Origin: Deinococcus sp. QL22
GTDB taxonomy: Bacteria > Deinococcota > Deinococci > Deinococcales > Deinococcaceae
DNA: 64,000 nt
Reading direction: 5' to 3'
Assembly (NCBI RefSeq): GCF_023370075.1
Contig: NZ_CP097149.1
Coordinates: forward strand, 1,012,001 to 1,076,000
Shown: in pieces, positions 35,706 to 45,883 of the stretch
Position numbering within the stretch: the stretch's first letter is position 1
How the letters are laid out: every line of letters starts with the position of its first letter
The notes under the pieces: generated by a model
What the model was told of the DNA's origin: nothing
The model's input: only the letters and a program-made list of their open reading frames with translations
Databases searched by the model: none
Translations under genes and position numbers: made by a program

Positions 35706-35848
35706 GAAAAGATACGCTCATTCCCTCAAATTTCAACCCTTGGCCTACAGACCCTAGTGCAACGACAAACCTCCCCTGACCCACTTGGAGGTGGGGGAAA
35801 GCTTGGAAGCATGCCGAAAAGACAAAATTAAATCGCAGAGCGCAAAGC

Positions 35849-36349
35849 CTACCAGCCCATAGACCCCGGCCCGCCCTTAAACGGCCCCACCACATCTGGC
35901 GTGATCCAGCCGCCATAAAACCCGCCCGGCTGCGGCGTCACGCGCTCGCCGTCTACGCGGCATTCGTCCATTTGGCCCGCGTACACGGCCACAAAGCCAG
36001 CAATAGCAGCAAAAGCAGGCGTGGGCCGCTCATAGCTCCAGCCTGCGCGGGCCACTGTTTTTCCGCCTGCCGAGAGCGTCCAGTAGGCCGCCTCGCCCTT
36101 CCATTCGCAAGAGCTTGCGCCGTGCGCCTCGTGCAGCACACCGGGCAAAAAGGTGGCGCGGGGCAGGTAATAGCCAGGGGGATGACTGGTTTCCAGAACC
36201 CGGTAGGCCTGGGTGGTGTCGGCAATAACAATGCCTCCCAACACGATTTCTATGCGTTTGGGGGTACGCTCCAGGCGGGGCGGGCGCGGGTAGGCCCAGA
36301 CGCTTTCCTGGCCTGCACGGGCAACAACGGGTTTCGGAGAACGCAACAT
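35849..36349 (-). CDS. DUF427 family protein
   Basis: 166 residues. Family segments are ESVWAYPRPPRLERTPKRIE, TTQAYRVLETSHPPGYYLP and CEWKGEAAYWTLSAGG. These small beta-fold proteins are widespread and of unknown biochemical role. No signal peptide. The gene is divergent from the alpha-hydroxyacid oxidase gene, with a 97-base gap that should hold both promoters. Confidence 0.9.
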   Translation of the reverse strand: MLRSPKPVVARAGQESVWAYPRPPRLERTPKRIEIVLGGIVIADTTQAYRVLETSHPPGYYLPRATFLPGVLHEAHGASSCEWKGEAAYWTLSAGGKTVARAGWSYERPTPAFAAIAGFVAVYAGQMDECRVDGERVTPQPGGFYGGWITPDVVGPFKGGPGSMGW

Positions 36350-36446
36350 GGCTCAGCTTGCGCCGGGGTGGGGGCAAATGCCGTCAGCGAGGCTACGAAG
36401 TCGGGCGCCCCTTGACTTAAAGAAGTCGGGAAGCCGATGGTAAGCC

Positions 36447-37562
36447 ATGACCACGCTGCTGGGTGCATTACAGGTATTACAACCGACGCTGGAACAGACC
36501 GTGAATCTGGCCGAAATAGAGGCGCTGGGCCGCGCCGCGCTGGATCAGAACGCGCTGGAATACTACGCCAGCGGCGCAAACGACGAGGTAACGCTGCGGG
36601 AAAACCGCGAAGGCTTTCGCCGCCTGAAACTTCGGCCGCGCATGTTGGTCGACGTGTCGAACGTGGACACCCGAACCACGCTGCTGGGCCTGCCCGTGCA
36701 AATGCCGATTGCTGTTGCCCCCAGCGCCTTTCATGGTCTGGCACACCATGACGCCGAACTGGGCACGGCACGCGGCGCGGCGGCGGCGGGCACGGTCATG
36801 ACCCTCAGCACCTTTTCCAACACTCCGATTGAGGCGGTGGCACAGCAGGCCAGCACAGGTTTTTGGTTCCAGTTGTACCTCTACCGCCAGCGTGAAATTA
36901 GCGCTGAAGTGGTGCAGCGGGCCGAAGCTGCCGGAGCACGGGCGTTGGTGCTGACCGTAGACGCGCCGTTTTTGGGTCGCCGCGAACCCAACGAGCGGAA
37001 CCGTTTTGCCCTCCCGCCCCATCTGGGCGTGCCCAACGCCGGAACACGGCAAGAATTGGCCGGAGTAGAAACAGGCACAGGGTCGCAACTGGTCAACTAT
37101 TTTCAGGGACTTGTAGACAAAACCGTGACCTGGAACGACCTGGCCTGGCTGCGCGGCGTGACCTCCTTGCCGATTGTGCTGAAGGGTATTCTGACCGCCG
37201 AAGACGCTCAATTGGCCGCCCAGCACGGCTGCCATGTCTGGGTCAGCAATCACGGCGGGCGGCAACTGGATACGGCCGTCAGTGCCATAGAAGCACTTCC
37301 TGAAGTAGTGGACGCGGTGGCAGGCCGCACAGAGATTTATCTGGACGGCGGCGTGACCCGTGGAACGGATGTGCTGAAAGCATTGGCCCTCGGCGCACAG
37401 GGCGTCTTTTTGGGCCGCGCTGCGCTGTGGGGTTTGGCGGCAGGTGGGGAAGTAGGTGTGGCCCGTACCCTGACGTTGCTGAATGAGGAACTGCGACTGG
37501 CGATGGCGCTATGCGGCAAGGTGAACGTGGGGGAATTGGGACGGGATTTGATTCGGACTTAA
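36447..37562 (+). CDS. FMN-dependent alpha-hydroxyacid oxidase/dehydrogenase
   Basis: 371 residues, a TIM barrel of the lactate/glycolate oxidase family. FMN and substrate residues are visible: [32 protein letters not shown] (residues 139-150), [25 protein letters not shown] with Lys246, and [10 protein letters not shown] with catalytic His269. It oxidises L-2-hydroxyacids such as lactate. There is no membrane-binding insertion like that of LldD, so soluble oxidase-type activity is more likely; the exact substrate is open. It overlaps the topoisomerase gene by 4 bases tail to tail. Confidence 0.88.
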   Translation: MTTLLGALQVLQPTLEQTVNLAEIEALGRAALDQNALEYYASGANDEVTLRENREGFRRLKLRPRMLVDVSNVDTRTTLLGLPVQMPIAVAPSAFHGLAHHDAELGTARGAAAAGTVMTLSTFSNTPIEAVAQQASTGFWFQLYLYRQREISAEVVQRAEAAGARALVLTVDAPFLGRREPNERNRFALPPHLGVPNAGTRQELAGVETGTGSQLVNYFQGLVDKTVTWNDLAWLRGVTSLPIVLKGILTAEDAQLAAQHGCHVWVSNHGGRQLDTAVSAIEALPEVVDAVAGRTEIYLDGGVTRGTDVLKALALGAQGVFLGRAALWGLAAGGEVGVARTLTLLNEELRLAMALCGKVNVGELGRDLIRT

Positions 37563-38593
37563 TCCACCTTCTTTCGCCGCCCACGCAACGCCTTTTCACT
37601 CTCCAGCAATCGCTTCAGCGCCACCTCGCTGCGGGTCAGGCCGTCCAGTTCCGGGGGCAGTTTGGCGGCGCGGGGTTCGTAGTCGTCCAGCACCTTGCCC
37701 TCCAGGTAGCGGTCAAAAATGACAGGGCAAATGTAGCTGCCCCGCGTCACGGCGGGCGTGTTGCCCAAGTCGGCGGCCACAACTTCCACGCATTCCACGA
37801 GGGTTTTGCGGGCGGCGCGTTCGCTTTCCGGTGCGCCCGCTTCGGCCAGATATTCGGCGGCCAGCAGAGTTCCGCCCCACGTTCGGAAGTCCTTGGCGGT
37901 AAACGGACCGATCACTTCCCGCAAATAAGAATTGAGGGCAGGGGCGCGGATGCGGATGCGGGTGTCGTCCTGCACGCCCTGAAACAGCCACGGCCCCGGC
38001 AATTGCAGCAGGCGCTCTATGTTGGCGGCCAGTGTGCGGTCTTGGGTGGCTTTGTGCTGCGTGACCCCGTGTTTGCCGCGAAAATGAAAGGTCACGGTGC
38101 TGCCCTGCACCTGCACATGCTTTTGCCTCAGCGTACTCAGGCCGTAGGTTTTGTGGTCGCGGGCGTAGGCGTCACTGCCCACCCGGAAACGGGCCACATG
38201 CAGCACCCGGCTCATCAGGGCCATGACCTTGCGTGGCGGCAACCCGCTGAGGCGCAGGTCAGTGGTGGTCACGGCCCGCAGGGTGGGCAGCGCTCCGGCA
38301 AAACGGGTTAGGCGTTGCCATTTTTTCAGCGCCCCGATCTGTACAAAATCAGGGTGATAGCGGTATTGCAGCCGTCCGGCAGCGTCGCGGCCAAAGGCCT
38401 GCAATTCGGCGTCCGGATCGGGCGATACGTACACATCGGTATAGGCAGGCGGTACAGCCAGCGCGGCAATGCGGGCCAGGCCGTCCGGGTCGGTATACGG
38501 GTCGCCATCAGGAAAGGCGTAAGCAAAGGCTTTCGGATCGTGGCCCTCGCGCCGCAGGTATTCGTCTTGGAGCAGTTCGGTGCGTCCGGGCAT
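37559..38593 (-). CDS. DNA topoisomerase IB
   Basis: 344 residues, close in length to the poxvirus-like enzyme of D. radiodurans. The N-terminal domain has [20 protein letters not shown]; the catalytic domain has [38 protein letters not shown] and the presumed tyrosine in [20 protein letters not shown]. It relaxes supercoils through a 3'-phosphotyrosyl intermediate. The ATG at 38593 gives the family-like [17 protein letters not shown] start. It lies 2 bases after the ung stop, so both are one operon. Confidence 0.92.
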   Translation of the reverse strand: MPGRTELLQDEYLRREGHDPKAFAYAFPDGDPYTDPDGLARIAALAVPPAYTDVYVSPDPDAELQAFGRDAAGRLQYRYHPDFVQIGALKKWQRLTRFAGALPTLRAVTTTDLRLSGLPPRKVMALMSRVLHVARFRVGSDAYARDHKTYGLSTLRQKHVQVQGSTVTFHFRGKHGVTQHKATQDRTLAANIERLLQLPGPWLFQGVQDDTRIRIRAPALNSYLREVIGPFTAKDFRTWGGTLLAAEYLAEAGAPESERAARKTLVECVEVVAADLGNTPAVTRGSYICPVIFDRYLEGKVLDDYEPRAAKLPPELDGLTRSEVALKRLLESEKALRGRRKKVD

Positions 38594-38595
38594 TC

Positions 38596-39372
38596 TTAGC
38601 CTTCCGTCTGCACTGCTTCGGCCTGCATGGGCAATTGCCACTGAATGGGCGTCTGACCAGCTTCTTGTAGCGCCGCATTCGCCCGCGAAAAGGGCTTGCT
38701 GCCCATAAATTTGGTCACACTGAGCGGGCTGGGGTGGGCGCTCTCCAGAATGGTGTGCTGCTGCCCCGTAATCAGTTTGGTCTTTTTGCGGGCATACGCG
38801 CCCCACAGCACAAACACCACACGCTCCGGCTTGGCATTCACGGCACGGATAATTGCGTCGGTAAACTTTTCCCAGCCCTGCCCGGCGTGGCTGTTGGGTT
38901 CTCCGGCCCGCACGGTCAACACGGCGTTTAGCAGCAGCACGCCCTGTGCGGCCCAGGGCGTCAGCGAGCCATGTTTGGGAATCTGAAAGCCCACGTCGCC
39001 CTGCAGTTCCTTGTAAATATTGGCGAGGCTGGGCGGCGGGCGCACACCGGGCCGCACGCTGAAGCTCAGGCCGTGCGCCTGCCCCTGTCCATCTGGAGTG
39101 CCGCCGTGATAGGGATCCTGGCCTAACACCAACACTTTTACATCGGCGTACGGCGTGAGCTTCAGCGCCGTGAACATCTCTCCGGACGGCGGGTAAATGG
39201 TGGCAGTTGTGCGCTCACGGGCCACGTACGCCATGAGATTCTGAAAATACGGTTGGCTGGTCTCACCCTTCAGCACGTCGGCCCAGTCGCCGGGCAAGGT
39301 CACGGCAGATGCGGCTGTTGATGCTATGGGGGCGGCGGCAGCATCGTCGAACAGGCTGGGTTGGTCGCTCAT
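38596..39372 (-). CDS. ung: Uracil-DNA glycosylase (family 1)
   Basis: 258 residues. The catalytic water-activating loop is [20 protein letters not shown] and the DNA-intercalation motif is [32 protein letters not shown] is also typical. It removes uracil from DNA to start base-excision repair. The first ~25 residues are a variable Ala-rich tail. The ATG at 39372 follows AAGGAG. It is the first gene of an operon with topoisomerase IB. Confidence 0.96.
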   Translation of the reverse strand: MSDQPSLFDDAAAAPIASTAASAVTLPGDWADVLKGETSQPYFQNLMAYVARERTTATIYPPSGEMFTALKLTPYADVKVLVLGQDPYHGGTPDGQGQAHGLSFSVRPGVRPPPSLANIYKELQGDVGFQIPKHGSLTPWAAQGVLLLNAVLTVRAGEPNSHAGQGWEKFTDAIIRAVNAKPERVVFVLWGAYARKKTKLITGQQHTILESAHPSPLSVTKFMGSKPFSRANAALQEAGQTPIQWQLPMQAEAVQTEG

Positions 39373-39480
39373 GGCAGGCAAACTCCTTAGGCGGCAGTGT
39401 GTCGCCTGACCCAAACCGAAATTGTGGGTTTCCGTTCAGCGCACAAAAGGGTCAAGGAAGCTTAAAGCCCGGCAGCAAGC

Positions 39481-39507
39481 GGGCCGCCCCAGTACAGAGG
39501 GCGGCCC
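39481..39507 (-). terminator. GC hairpin after the small secreted gene
   Basis: GGGCCGCCC pairs with GGGCGGCCC around a 9-base loop, 25 bases past the stop at 39532. No U-run. Confidence 0.55.
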
Positions 39508-39531
39508 ATGAAGAGGTTGAATGAAGTGAGT

Positions 39532-39816
39532 TTAGCCGATGGTGGCGCGGAAACAGACCGTAAATTTTGCATCAGGAACCAGCACAAAGGCTCCAGGACT
39601 GACCGTCACACGTCCACTGTTCAGGGCACCAGCATCGGTGTCGGCAGCGGAGGTGAGGAAAACATCTCCTGTTGGGTAGGTCATGCGGATGTCCTGTCCA
39701 ACTCCATACGCTCCGACTTTGAAGGTGGTATTGGCGGGCACGGTGGTGCCAACGGCGGAAGCGGTACCCAAAGCGAGTGCTGCCAATACGGAAACGAACG
39801 ACCAAGACTTCTTCAT
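39532..39816 (-). CDS. Small secreted protein with MKK..GTASA leader
   Basis: 94 residues. The leader MKKSWSFVSVLAALALGTASA closely resembles that of the surface protein at 1-1397. The mature part of ~73 residues is Thr/Ala/Val-rich with one Cys (KFTVCFRATIG) and likely all-beta. Shine-Dalgarno AGGAGA lies upstream. It follows the DUF11-like gene (39921-40445) as the second member of a pair, like the first pair at 1-1955. Function unknown. Confidence 0.75.
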   Translation of the reverse strand: MKKSWSFVSVLAALALGTASAVGTTVPANTTFKVGAYGVGQDIRMTYPTGDVFLTSAADTDAGALNSGRVTVSPGAFVLVPDAKFTVCFRATIG

Positions 39817-39920
39817 GTGTTCTCCTGTTTACTGCTCGGAATTAGTGACTTGCCTGTATACAAATGAGTTGACGATTGAAAACTTGTTTGACGATTAGAG
39901 CGAAATGGTTGAAGCAGAAC

Positions 39921-40445
39921 TCATTTGACTTTCACGCGGAAGCTGAGCTTCAACGATTCGTCCTTCTTGAGGGTGGCGACCGTCCAGCGCACGTTGGTGT
40001 ACATGTTGGTGGGAGCGGCGACTTGCTTGGTTACGCTTTTGCCGTTTTCGGTCACGGTGACCGTGCGGGTGGGCGTGGCGGCATATGTTTTGCCGTTGTC
40101 GATGGAGTACAGCAGCTTCCAACGCTCGTTGCCGGGCGTGGCCTGCCCACTGAACTCGGTGCCTTTGGGCACAGGAATACCCACGTACACGGTATTCAGG
40201 GACTTGCCACTGATGTTGGTCACGGTTACTTCTTCACGCAAGATGTCGTTGGGCAACACCGTTTTGGGGCCAAGCACCACTTGCTCAGTGGTTTTGCCGT
40301 CTACGGTGTTGATCTTGATCAGATCCTGAGCCAAGACGAACTTGATGACTTTGTTGACGGTGCCGCTGCTGGCTGGGGTCTGTGCGGCTGCCATAACACT
40401 GAGGCCAAGCAGTACGGTGGGCATAAGAACGAGAGTGCGTTTCAA
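39921..40445 (-). CDS. Small secreted DUF11-like protein, paralogue of 1461-1955
   Basis: 174 residues from a TTG at 40445, chosen because AGGAGG lies 8 bases upstream and a signal peptide follows directly (KRTLVLMPTVLLGLSVMAAA). The mature part keeps the paralogue's motif order: VLPNDILREEVTVTNISGK, VYVGIPVPKGTEF, TVTENGKSVTKQVAAPTNMY, NVRWTVATLKKDESLKLSFR. It probably sits outside the inner membrane. The role is unknown; pairing with a following secreted gene at both loci suggests they act together. Confidence 0.78.
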   Translation of the reverse strand: MKRTLVLMPTVLLGLSVMAAAQTPASSGTVNKVIKFVLAQDLIKINTVDGKTTEQVVLGPKTVLPNDILREEVTVTNISGKSLNTVYVGIPVPKGTEFSGQATPGNERWKLLYSIDNGKTYAATPTRTVTVTENGKSVTKQVAAPTNMYTNVRWTVATLKKDESLKLSFRVKVK

Positions 40446-40760
40446 GGTGGAATCCTCCTGGGGAGCGAAAAAGACCGACAGGTGTGGAAAAATCCACAGT
40501 TCTATCGGTCGCGCCACTCGCTCCACACCCAGCAGGCGCCCGTATAGGCTGGGTGATTCATGGCTCCGGAACAGCTAGTTGTATGTCGGAAACTTCACAA
40601 ACCGCATCGAACGATAGCTGTTTGTTTCTGACATTCCTGTCACGCCCTCGACAGGAAGTTAGGGTGGGTGAGTTTTTCTTGAGTGAAGCATGAGTTTCGC
40701 TAAAACACGAAAAACTTTACTTCCTAGCTACAAGTATCATCCCGGTCAAGAGATGGGTTG
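40446..40760. other. Intergenic region between carA and the secreted pair
   Basis: No gene is supported. It should contain the promoter for the secreted pair, and the carA 3' flank; GAGTTTTTCTTGAGTG near 40669 may act in termination. Confidence 0.4.
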
Positions 40761-41960
<1,200 letters not shown>

Positions 41961-42091
41961 GCTTGGCCTCCTCCATTCGCGCCTCTCCGGACGCAGTTCA
42001 TGGCGCGTGCCGCATCATAGCGGGCATCCGAGTGGGCGATACCCGCAAGAGGCACAACTCCGCGCCTAAAGATGTTGTATTCATACATTCC

Positions 42092-42137
42092 AAAAAAGAG
42101 GCTGCCCCACCAAAACGCAGTCGGGACAGCCTCTTTT
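42092..42137 (-). terminator. Strong intrinsic terminator
   Basis: AAAAGAGGCTGCCCC and CGGGACAGCCTCTTTT form a ~14-bp stem (one mismatch) with an A/T-flanked base. It lies about 100 bases after the stop of the secreted DUF3352-like gene on the minus strand. Confidence 0.8.
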
Positions 42138-42235
42138 GCTTACCGCGCCCATCGCCGGGGCGTATTTTAATGCATCCAAAATGAATAAGAAAGCCGAAGT
42201 CGTTTAGTCAGGGGATCAGTCTGGGCGCCAGGAGC

Positions 42236-43921
42236 TTACCAGCTGAAGTTGACGTTGGATTTGCTGACGATCAGGTTGCCGCTGACACTGCTCTGGGCCG
42301 TCATGCCGCCGTAGCGGTTGATCAGGTCGGTCATGACGGCGCTCACAGGCTTGAACATACCCGCCATTTCGCTGTCCATCTGCTCTTTTGGCAGGGCGTT
42401 GGTGAATACGCCCATGACCTGTTCTTCGGTCACGTCTTCTGGGTTGCGGGCGTACTGCCAGCCTGCCCCACCCTGAGTCTTGAGGGCAGCGGCCACAAAA
42501 TCGGCGTCTTCGGCCAGCACGGGGGCGTCTTCGGCCAGGGCGGCATCCAGCGCCTCCTGGCTGTAAGCGGTGATCAGGTAGCCGTCGCGGAAGTTGTAGA
42601 CCATCTTCAGGCCGCCGATCAGGTCGGTCAGGTCGTCCACGCTGCCGAGCGCGGCGGCCAGTGCACCTGCCTGCGCCCCGCTAGAAAACTCGCCCATGTC
42701 GCCCATACCGGGCAAATCGGTCATATCCGTGTTCTTGAGCAGATCGCTGAGGCTTTTGGCCAAGCCTGCCAGCGCGGTATTCACGGCGTCTGCATATTCG
42801 GGCATGTGTGCTTCGGCGGCAGACAAATCGGACACGCGCTGATAGGTAACGCTGTAATCCAGGGCACTCAGGGGGTTGGCGGCGTCAAAGCCTGCGGCCT
42901 GCGCGCCGTCTAGCGCAACCTGGGCGCACTCGCTCCCGAGGTACTTCGCCGAGCGCTCCAGGTGGCTGGCGAGTTGGCTGTCGGTCAGGAAGCCCACCGG
43001 GTCGAGCAGATCGATGCGGCTGAGCCAGCGGGCGGCGTAGGCATTACTTTCCGGGGCGCAGGCAGTCACGGCCACTGTTTCTACATCGGCAGGAATGATG
43101 TTCTGCACGGCAAAATTGGTGGTGGTGGTCAGCATGCGGGTCAGCGGTTTGTCTTTACCGTCCAGGTTGACCGCGTGCGCCGATTGCCCGGTCAGGCCCG
43201 CCGCCGTGGTGGTCAATCCGGCTGAATATTGGCCCAGAGTGTCCACGGTGTCCACGATGGGCGAGAGCAGGCGCGGCAGGAAGAACCGTGATAACTGGCT
43301 GCGGGCGACTTTGGCGGCGGCTGAAAAGTTGACGAAGAAGGACAGCTCCTGCTCGCCTTTCGCGGCGGTAGGAGCGGTATAAACGGCAGAATTCAGCAGG
43401 CGAGGGGCGGTGCTTCCGCTGAGGCGGCCCAGGTAGTTCATCAGCAGGGTTTTGTTGCTGGACATGTACACGAGGCCCCGAGACTGCCCCACGAACATAC
43501 GGCCCTGACGCGAGAAGGAATAGAGGCCGACTGTTGCGCCGGGCTTGTCGGGCAACATGTCGCTCAACATCTCGTCAGACAATTCATCGGTGCGCGAGGC
43601 GGCCAGCACATGCAGATCGAACGGCTTGCCGGGTGCGCCTACGGTAAACACGCCCAGCGCGCCTTCCTGCCCCAGCGAACCTTTGATAATCTGCTGAAAT
43701 CCGGTGAGGGTATCGGTCAGGTCGGCCATATCGGGAGAGTCTTCACCAACGGTTTCGATCACTTGGCCCACCAGACCAAACAGGCGGTCTATGGCCCCGC
43801 CTGCTTTCTGGGTTTCCAGCGTCATGAGCGCCCCGGCAGGCATATTTTGGGTAAGCGTGGCAGCCTGTGCCCCCGAACCGAGGGCGGCAAGCAGCAATGT
43901 GAGTGAAAGAGTTTTCTTCAT
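42236..43921 (-). CDS. Secreted DUF3352-like protein
   Basis: 561 residues from the ATG at 43921, which follows AAGGAT and begins a signal peptide (MKKTLSLTLLLAALGSGAQA). The mature part has repeated alpha/beta stretches such as GALMTLETQKAGGAIDRLFG, SFFVNFSAAAKVARSQLSRF and GLKMVYNFRDGYLITAYSQE. These resemble DUF3352 proteins, which are exported and of unknown function. The frame is open upstream into the alkD relic only because that gene lost its stop by frameshift; the fusion is not a real protein. Confidence 0.75.
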   Translation of the reverse strand: MKKTLSLTLLLAALGSGAQAATLTQNMPAGALMTLETQKAGGAIDRLFGLVGQVIETVGEDSPDMADLTDTLTGFQQIIKGSLGQEGALGVFTVGAPGKPFDLHVLAASRTDELSDEMLSDMLPDKPGATVGLYSFSRQGRMFVGQSRGLVYMSSNKTLLMNYLGRLSGSTAPRLLNSAVYTAPTAAKGEQELSFFVNFSAAAKVARSQLSRFFLPRLLSPIVDTVDTLGQYSAGLTTTAAGLTGQSAHAVNLDGKDKPLTRMLTTTTNFAVQNIIPADVETVAVTACAPESNAYAARWLSRIDLLDPVGFLTDSQLASHLERSAKYLGSECAQVALDGAQAAGFDAANPLSALDYSVTYQRVSDLSAAEAHMPEYADAVNTALAGLAKSLSDLLKNTDMTDLPGMGDMGEFSSGAQAGALAAALGSVDDLTDLIGGLKMVYNFRDGYLITAYSQEALDAALAEDAPVLAEDADFVAAALKTQGGAGWQYARNPEDVTEEQVMGVFTNALPKEQMDSEMAGMFKPVSAVMTDLINRYGGMTAQSSVSGNLIVSKSNVNFSW

Positions 43922-43974
43922 AATCCTTATCTTAGCCGGGGCATGGGGCCAATGGAGGCGCATATCTTTTCCCG

Positions 43975-44644
43975 TCAGTCCAGATGCTTCAGGGCTTCCC
44001 GCCGCGCTAGTCCGGTCAGGCCCAGCGTTATCTACTGCGGCCCGCACCCACATCGGATCGGTTTTGGCGTACTCGCGCAATGCCCAGCCGATGGCCTTCT
44101 GAATAAAAAACTCGCGCTCGTGCTGCACGGCGCGGATGGTATCTACCATTAGGGCTTGATCGGTGTTCCTCTTGGCCTTCAGTTGCGCCAGTACTGCCGC
44201 CCGCCTTGTCCAGAGGTGGGGGCTGACCCGCCACAATTCCACTCGCTCTCGCCGTTGCTCCGTGTTTGCAAAAGCTCCAGCCAGCAGCGGTGACAGTGAA
44301 TCCAGCACATTCTAGTGATCAGTGGCGGGCAACAGGCCTTCCAGAAAGGGCAGGTCTGCGGGGCTGGGGCGACTGAAGGCCACAACATCGAGCGCCGTGT
44401 AGCGTTCTTCCCGAAATTGGCCTGCCCACAATTCCGTTACAGCGGTAAAACGGGCCGTGCGATCCGGCTCCAGCTTCAGCGCCGCCCGCACCACTTCGCG
44501 CCGTGCCGGAGTTTGCACGCCCATAAACGGTTGGACGCCTTTCATGTAGGCAAACATCCCTGCCGCAAGGGCAGGATTGGCCCGATCATGCAATTCCTGC
44601 CGAATTCGCTGTCCCAACTTGCTTTGGGCCAGAGCTTCCGTCAA
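43975..44644 (-). pseudogene. AlkD-like DNA alkylation repair enzyme, disrupted
   Basis: The N-terminal half (44644 to 44312) encodes HEAT-like helices (VQPFMGVQTPARREVVRAAL, GQFREERYTALDVVAFSR). TAG at 44312-44314 stands where AlkD proteins have Trp (ATDH, stop, NVLDSL). The same frame continues RVSPHLWTRRAAVLAQLKAK and EFFIQKAIGWALREYAKTDP. Near 44025 the match shifts frame and ends LGLTGLARREALKHLD at the TGA 43975-43977. One amber codon and one frameshift indicate a recently lost 3-/7-methyl-purine glycosylase. Confidence 0.8.
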
Positions 44645-45168
44645 CCCAATTCCCTATACATAGCAATCTCGTTGCAATTTTCAAAGAAGGCGCAGCGTTG
44701 GCATTCGCTCCAGACTTTGGGATGCAGGTTGGTCTTGTCTATCCGGACAAACCCGCATTTTTCAAAGAATCCCTGCTGATAAGTCCAGGCGAACAGGGCA
44801 GGCAACGCAATTTCACGCGCCTCCTGCTCGCAGGCTTCCACCAATTTTTTGCCCAGCCCGCGCCCCTGCATGGCCGGATGAATGGCCAGCCCGCGTACCT
44901 CGGCCAAGTCGGGGGCCAACATATGCAGGCCGCACACCCCTGCCAAGCCGCCGGGGTTACCCGCATGCGGTTCGGCCAAGTACAGGTGAAAATCGCGGAT
45001 CGTTTCGGCCAGCAAAGCCCGCGAGCGTACCAGCATCAGCCCCCGCGCCGCCCAATAGCCGATCAGTTCGTGAATCGCGTCTATGTCGCTGAGGCGGGCC
45101 TTGCGGGTGCTGAGGGGAGAATCGGGGTGCAGGTCGGGGACGGCGATGGAGTCCAGAGACAGAGTCAT
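44641..45168 (-). CDS. GNAT acetyltransferase, short ArgA/NAGS type
   Basis: 175 residues. RKARLSDIDAIHELIGYWAA and LMLVRSRALLAETIRDFHLY match stand-alone N-acetylglutamate synthases such as the actinobacterial type. The acetyl-CoA loop is LAIHPAMQGRGLGKKLVEAC. The C-terminus carries a Cys cluster (VWSECQRCAFFENCNEIAMY) typical of this subgroup. It could supply N-acetylglutamate for arginine synthesis, and argG/argH lie just upstream on the same strand. The reaction is inferred, not certain. Confidence 0.72.
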   Translation of the reverse strand: MTLSLDSIAVPDLHPDSPLSTRKARLSDIDAIHELIGYWAARGLMLVRSRALLAETIRDFHLYLAEPHAGNPGGLAGVCGLHMLAPDLAEVRGLAIHPAMQGRGLGKKLVEACEQEAREIALPALFAWTYQQGFFEKCGFVRIDKTNLHPKVWSECQRCAFFENCNEIAMYRELG

Positions 45169-45225
45169 GGGTGGCCCCCAAGACTGGATCGAGGAGGGTG
45201 AACCGTGGGGAAAGATTCAGACCAA

Positions 45226-45245
45226 ACCACGATCCACGATCCACC
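45226..45245. repeat. ACGATCCACGATCCAC repeat
   Basis: Two tandem ACGATCCAC units between acetyltransferase genes. The unit matches the hairpin arm between atpB and atpD (21822-21837). Confidence 0.5.
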
Positions 45246-45259
45246 CACTACGCCCGCCC

Positions 45260-45730
45260 TTACGCTTTGCTTGCGCCCGTATCCAGTGCCCGCATCCATG
45301 TGGTTCCGCCGGGGCGCTCGCTCTTGGCTTTGTAGGCCTGAATTTGCGGCGCGTTGGGCAGGTCGCCCATAACGACGGCCAGCGGCACCTGCGTAAACCC
45401 AAAGGTGCCCCAGTCGCCGCCCTTGCTGAACATATAAATGGCCCGGTCGCCCCGTCCCTGTGCATATTCCACAGCGCTCATGACCAGGCGTCTGCCCAGC
45501 CCGCCGCCCCGCGCTGCGGGCAAAATCGCCGCTCCACGCAGCAAGGAAGCCGTGTCGCCGTGCTCCAGCCCAATGGCTCCTACAGGTTGCCCGCCGCGCT
45601 CCGCGACCCAGTAAGTAGTGCCTTCGGCCAGCGCCGCTTCGGTGCTCAGGCCCGCTTCTTCCATCACGCGCACAATGGTTTCTTTGTCTTGGGCATTGGC
45701 GAGGCGAATTTGAACAGATGAGTCGGTCAT
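45260..45730 (-). CDS. GNAT-family N-acetyltransferase
   Basis: 156 residues with GGAGG before the ATG at 45730. It has the ArgA/arsenic-type short GNAT layout: IRLANAQDKETIVRVMEEAG, EGTTYWVAERGGQPVGAIGL and the loop LPAARGGGLGRRLVMSAVEY. It is strikingly similar to the GNAT half of the HIT-GNAT protein just upstream (STYWIADLNGVPGGCIGLEH), so the two are paralogues. Substrate unknown. Confidence 0.82.
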   Translation of the reverse strand: MTDSSVQIRLANAQDKETIVRVMEEAGLSTEAALAEGTTYWVAERGGQPVGAIGLEHGDTASLLRGAAILPAARGGGLGRRLVMSAVEYAQGRGDRAIYMFSKGGDWGTFGFTQVPLAVVMGDLPNAPQIQAYKAKSERPGGTTWMRALDTGASKA

Positions 45731-45883
45731 GGTGAATGCCTCCAATTAAGGGAATGAACGGTGCGTCGGGGGAGCCGAACAGGGCAGCCGGGGCGCTTGG
45801 GTTTTGCGTGGCGACAGCATAGCGCACCGCGCCCGTTTGGGAACGCTCCCATGTGCGTACAGGACTCTCATTTGCCACCTGTT

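Larger units (their letters stand above)
34252..35755. mobile_element. IS5-family (IS427-like) element with passenger gene
   Basis: Perfect 19-bp inverted repeats: AGGGTCTGTAGGCCAAGGG at 34252-34270 and its complement at 35737-35755. The outer bases read CTAG at both junctions, compatible with a TA target duplication. The 1504-bp interval contains a two-frame transposase (34904-35705) and, downstream on the same strand, an unrelated 171-codon gene. Elements of this group are usually near 0.85-0.9 kb, so the extra ~0.6 kb is cargo. Confidence 0.82.

Noticed and set aside
42236..44308. A single 690-codon gene.
   Set aside because: The first ~129 residues are the C-terminal part of the broken alkD; the real gene starts at the signal peptide at 43921.
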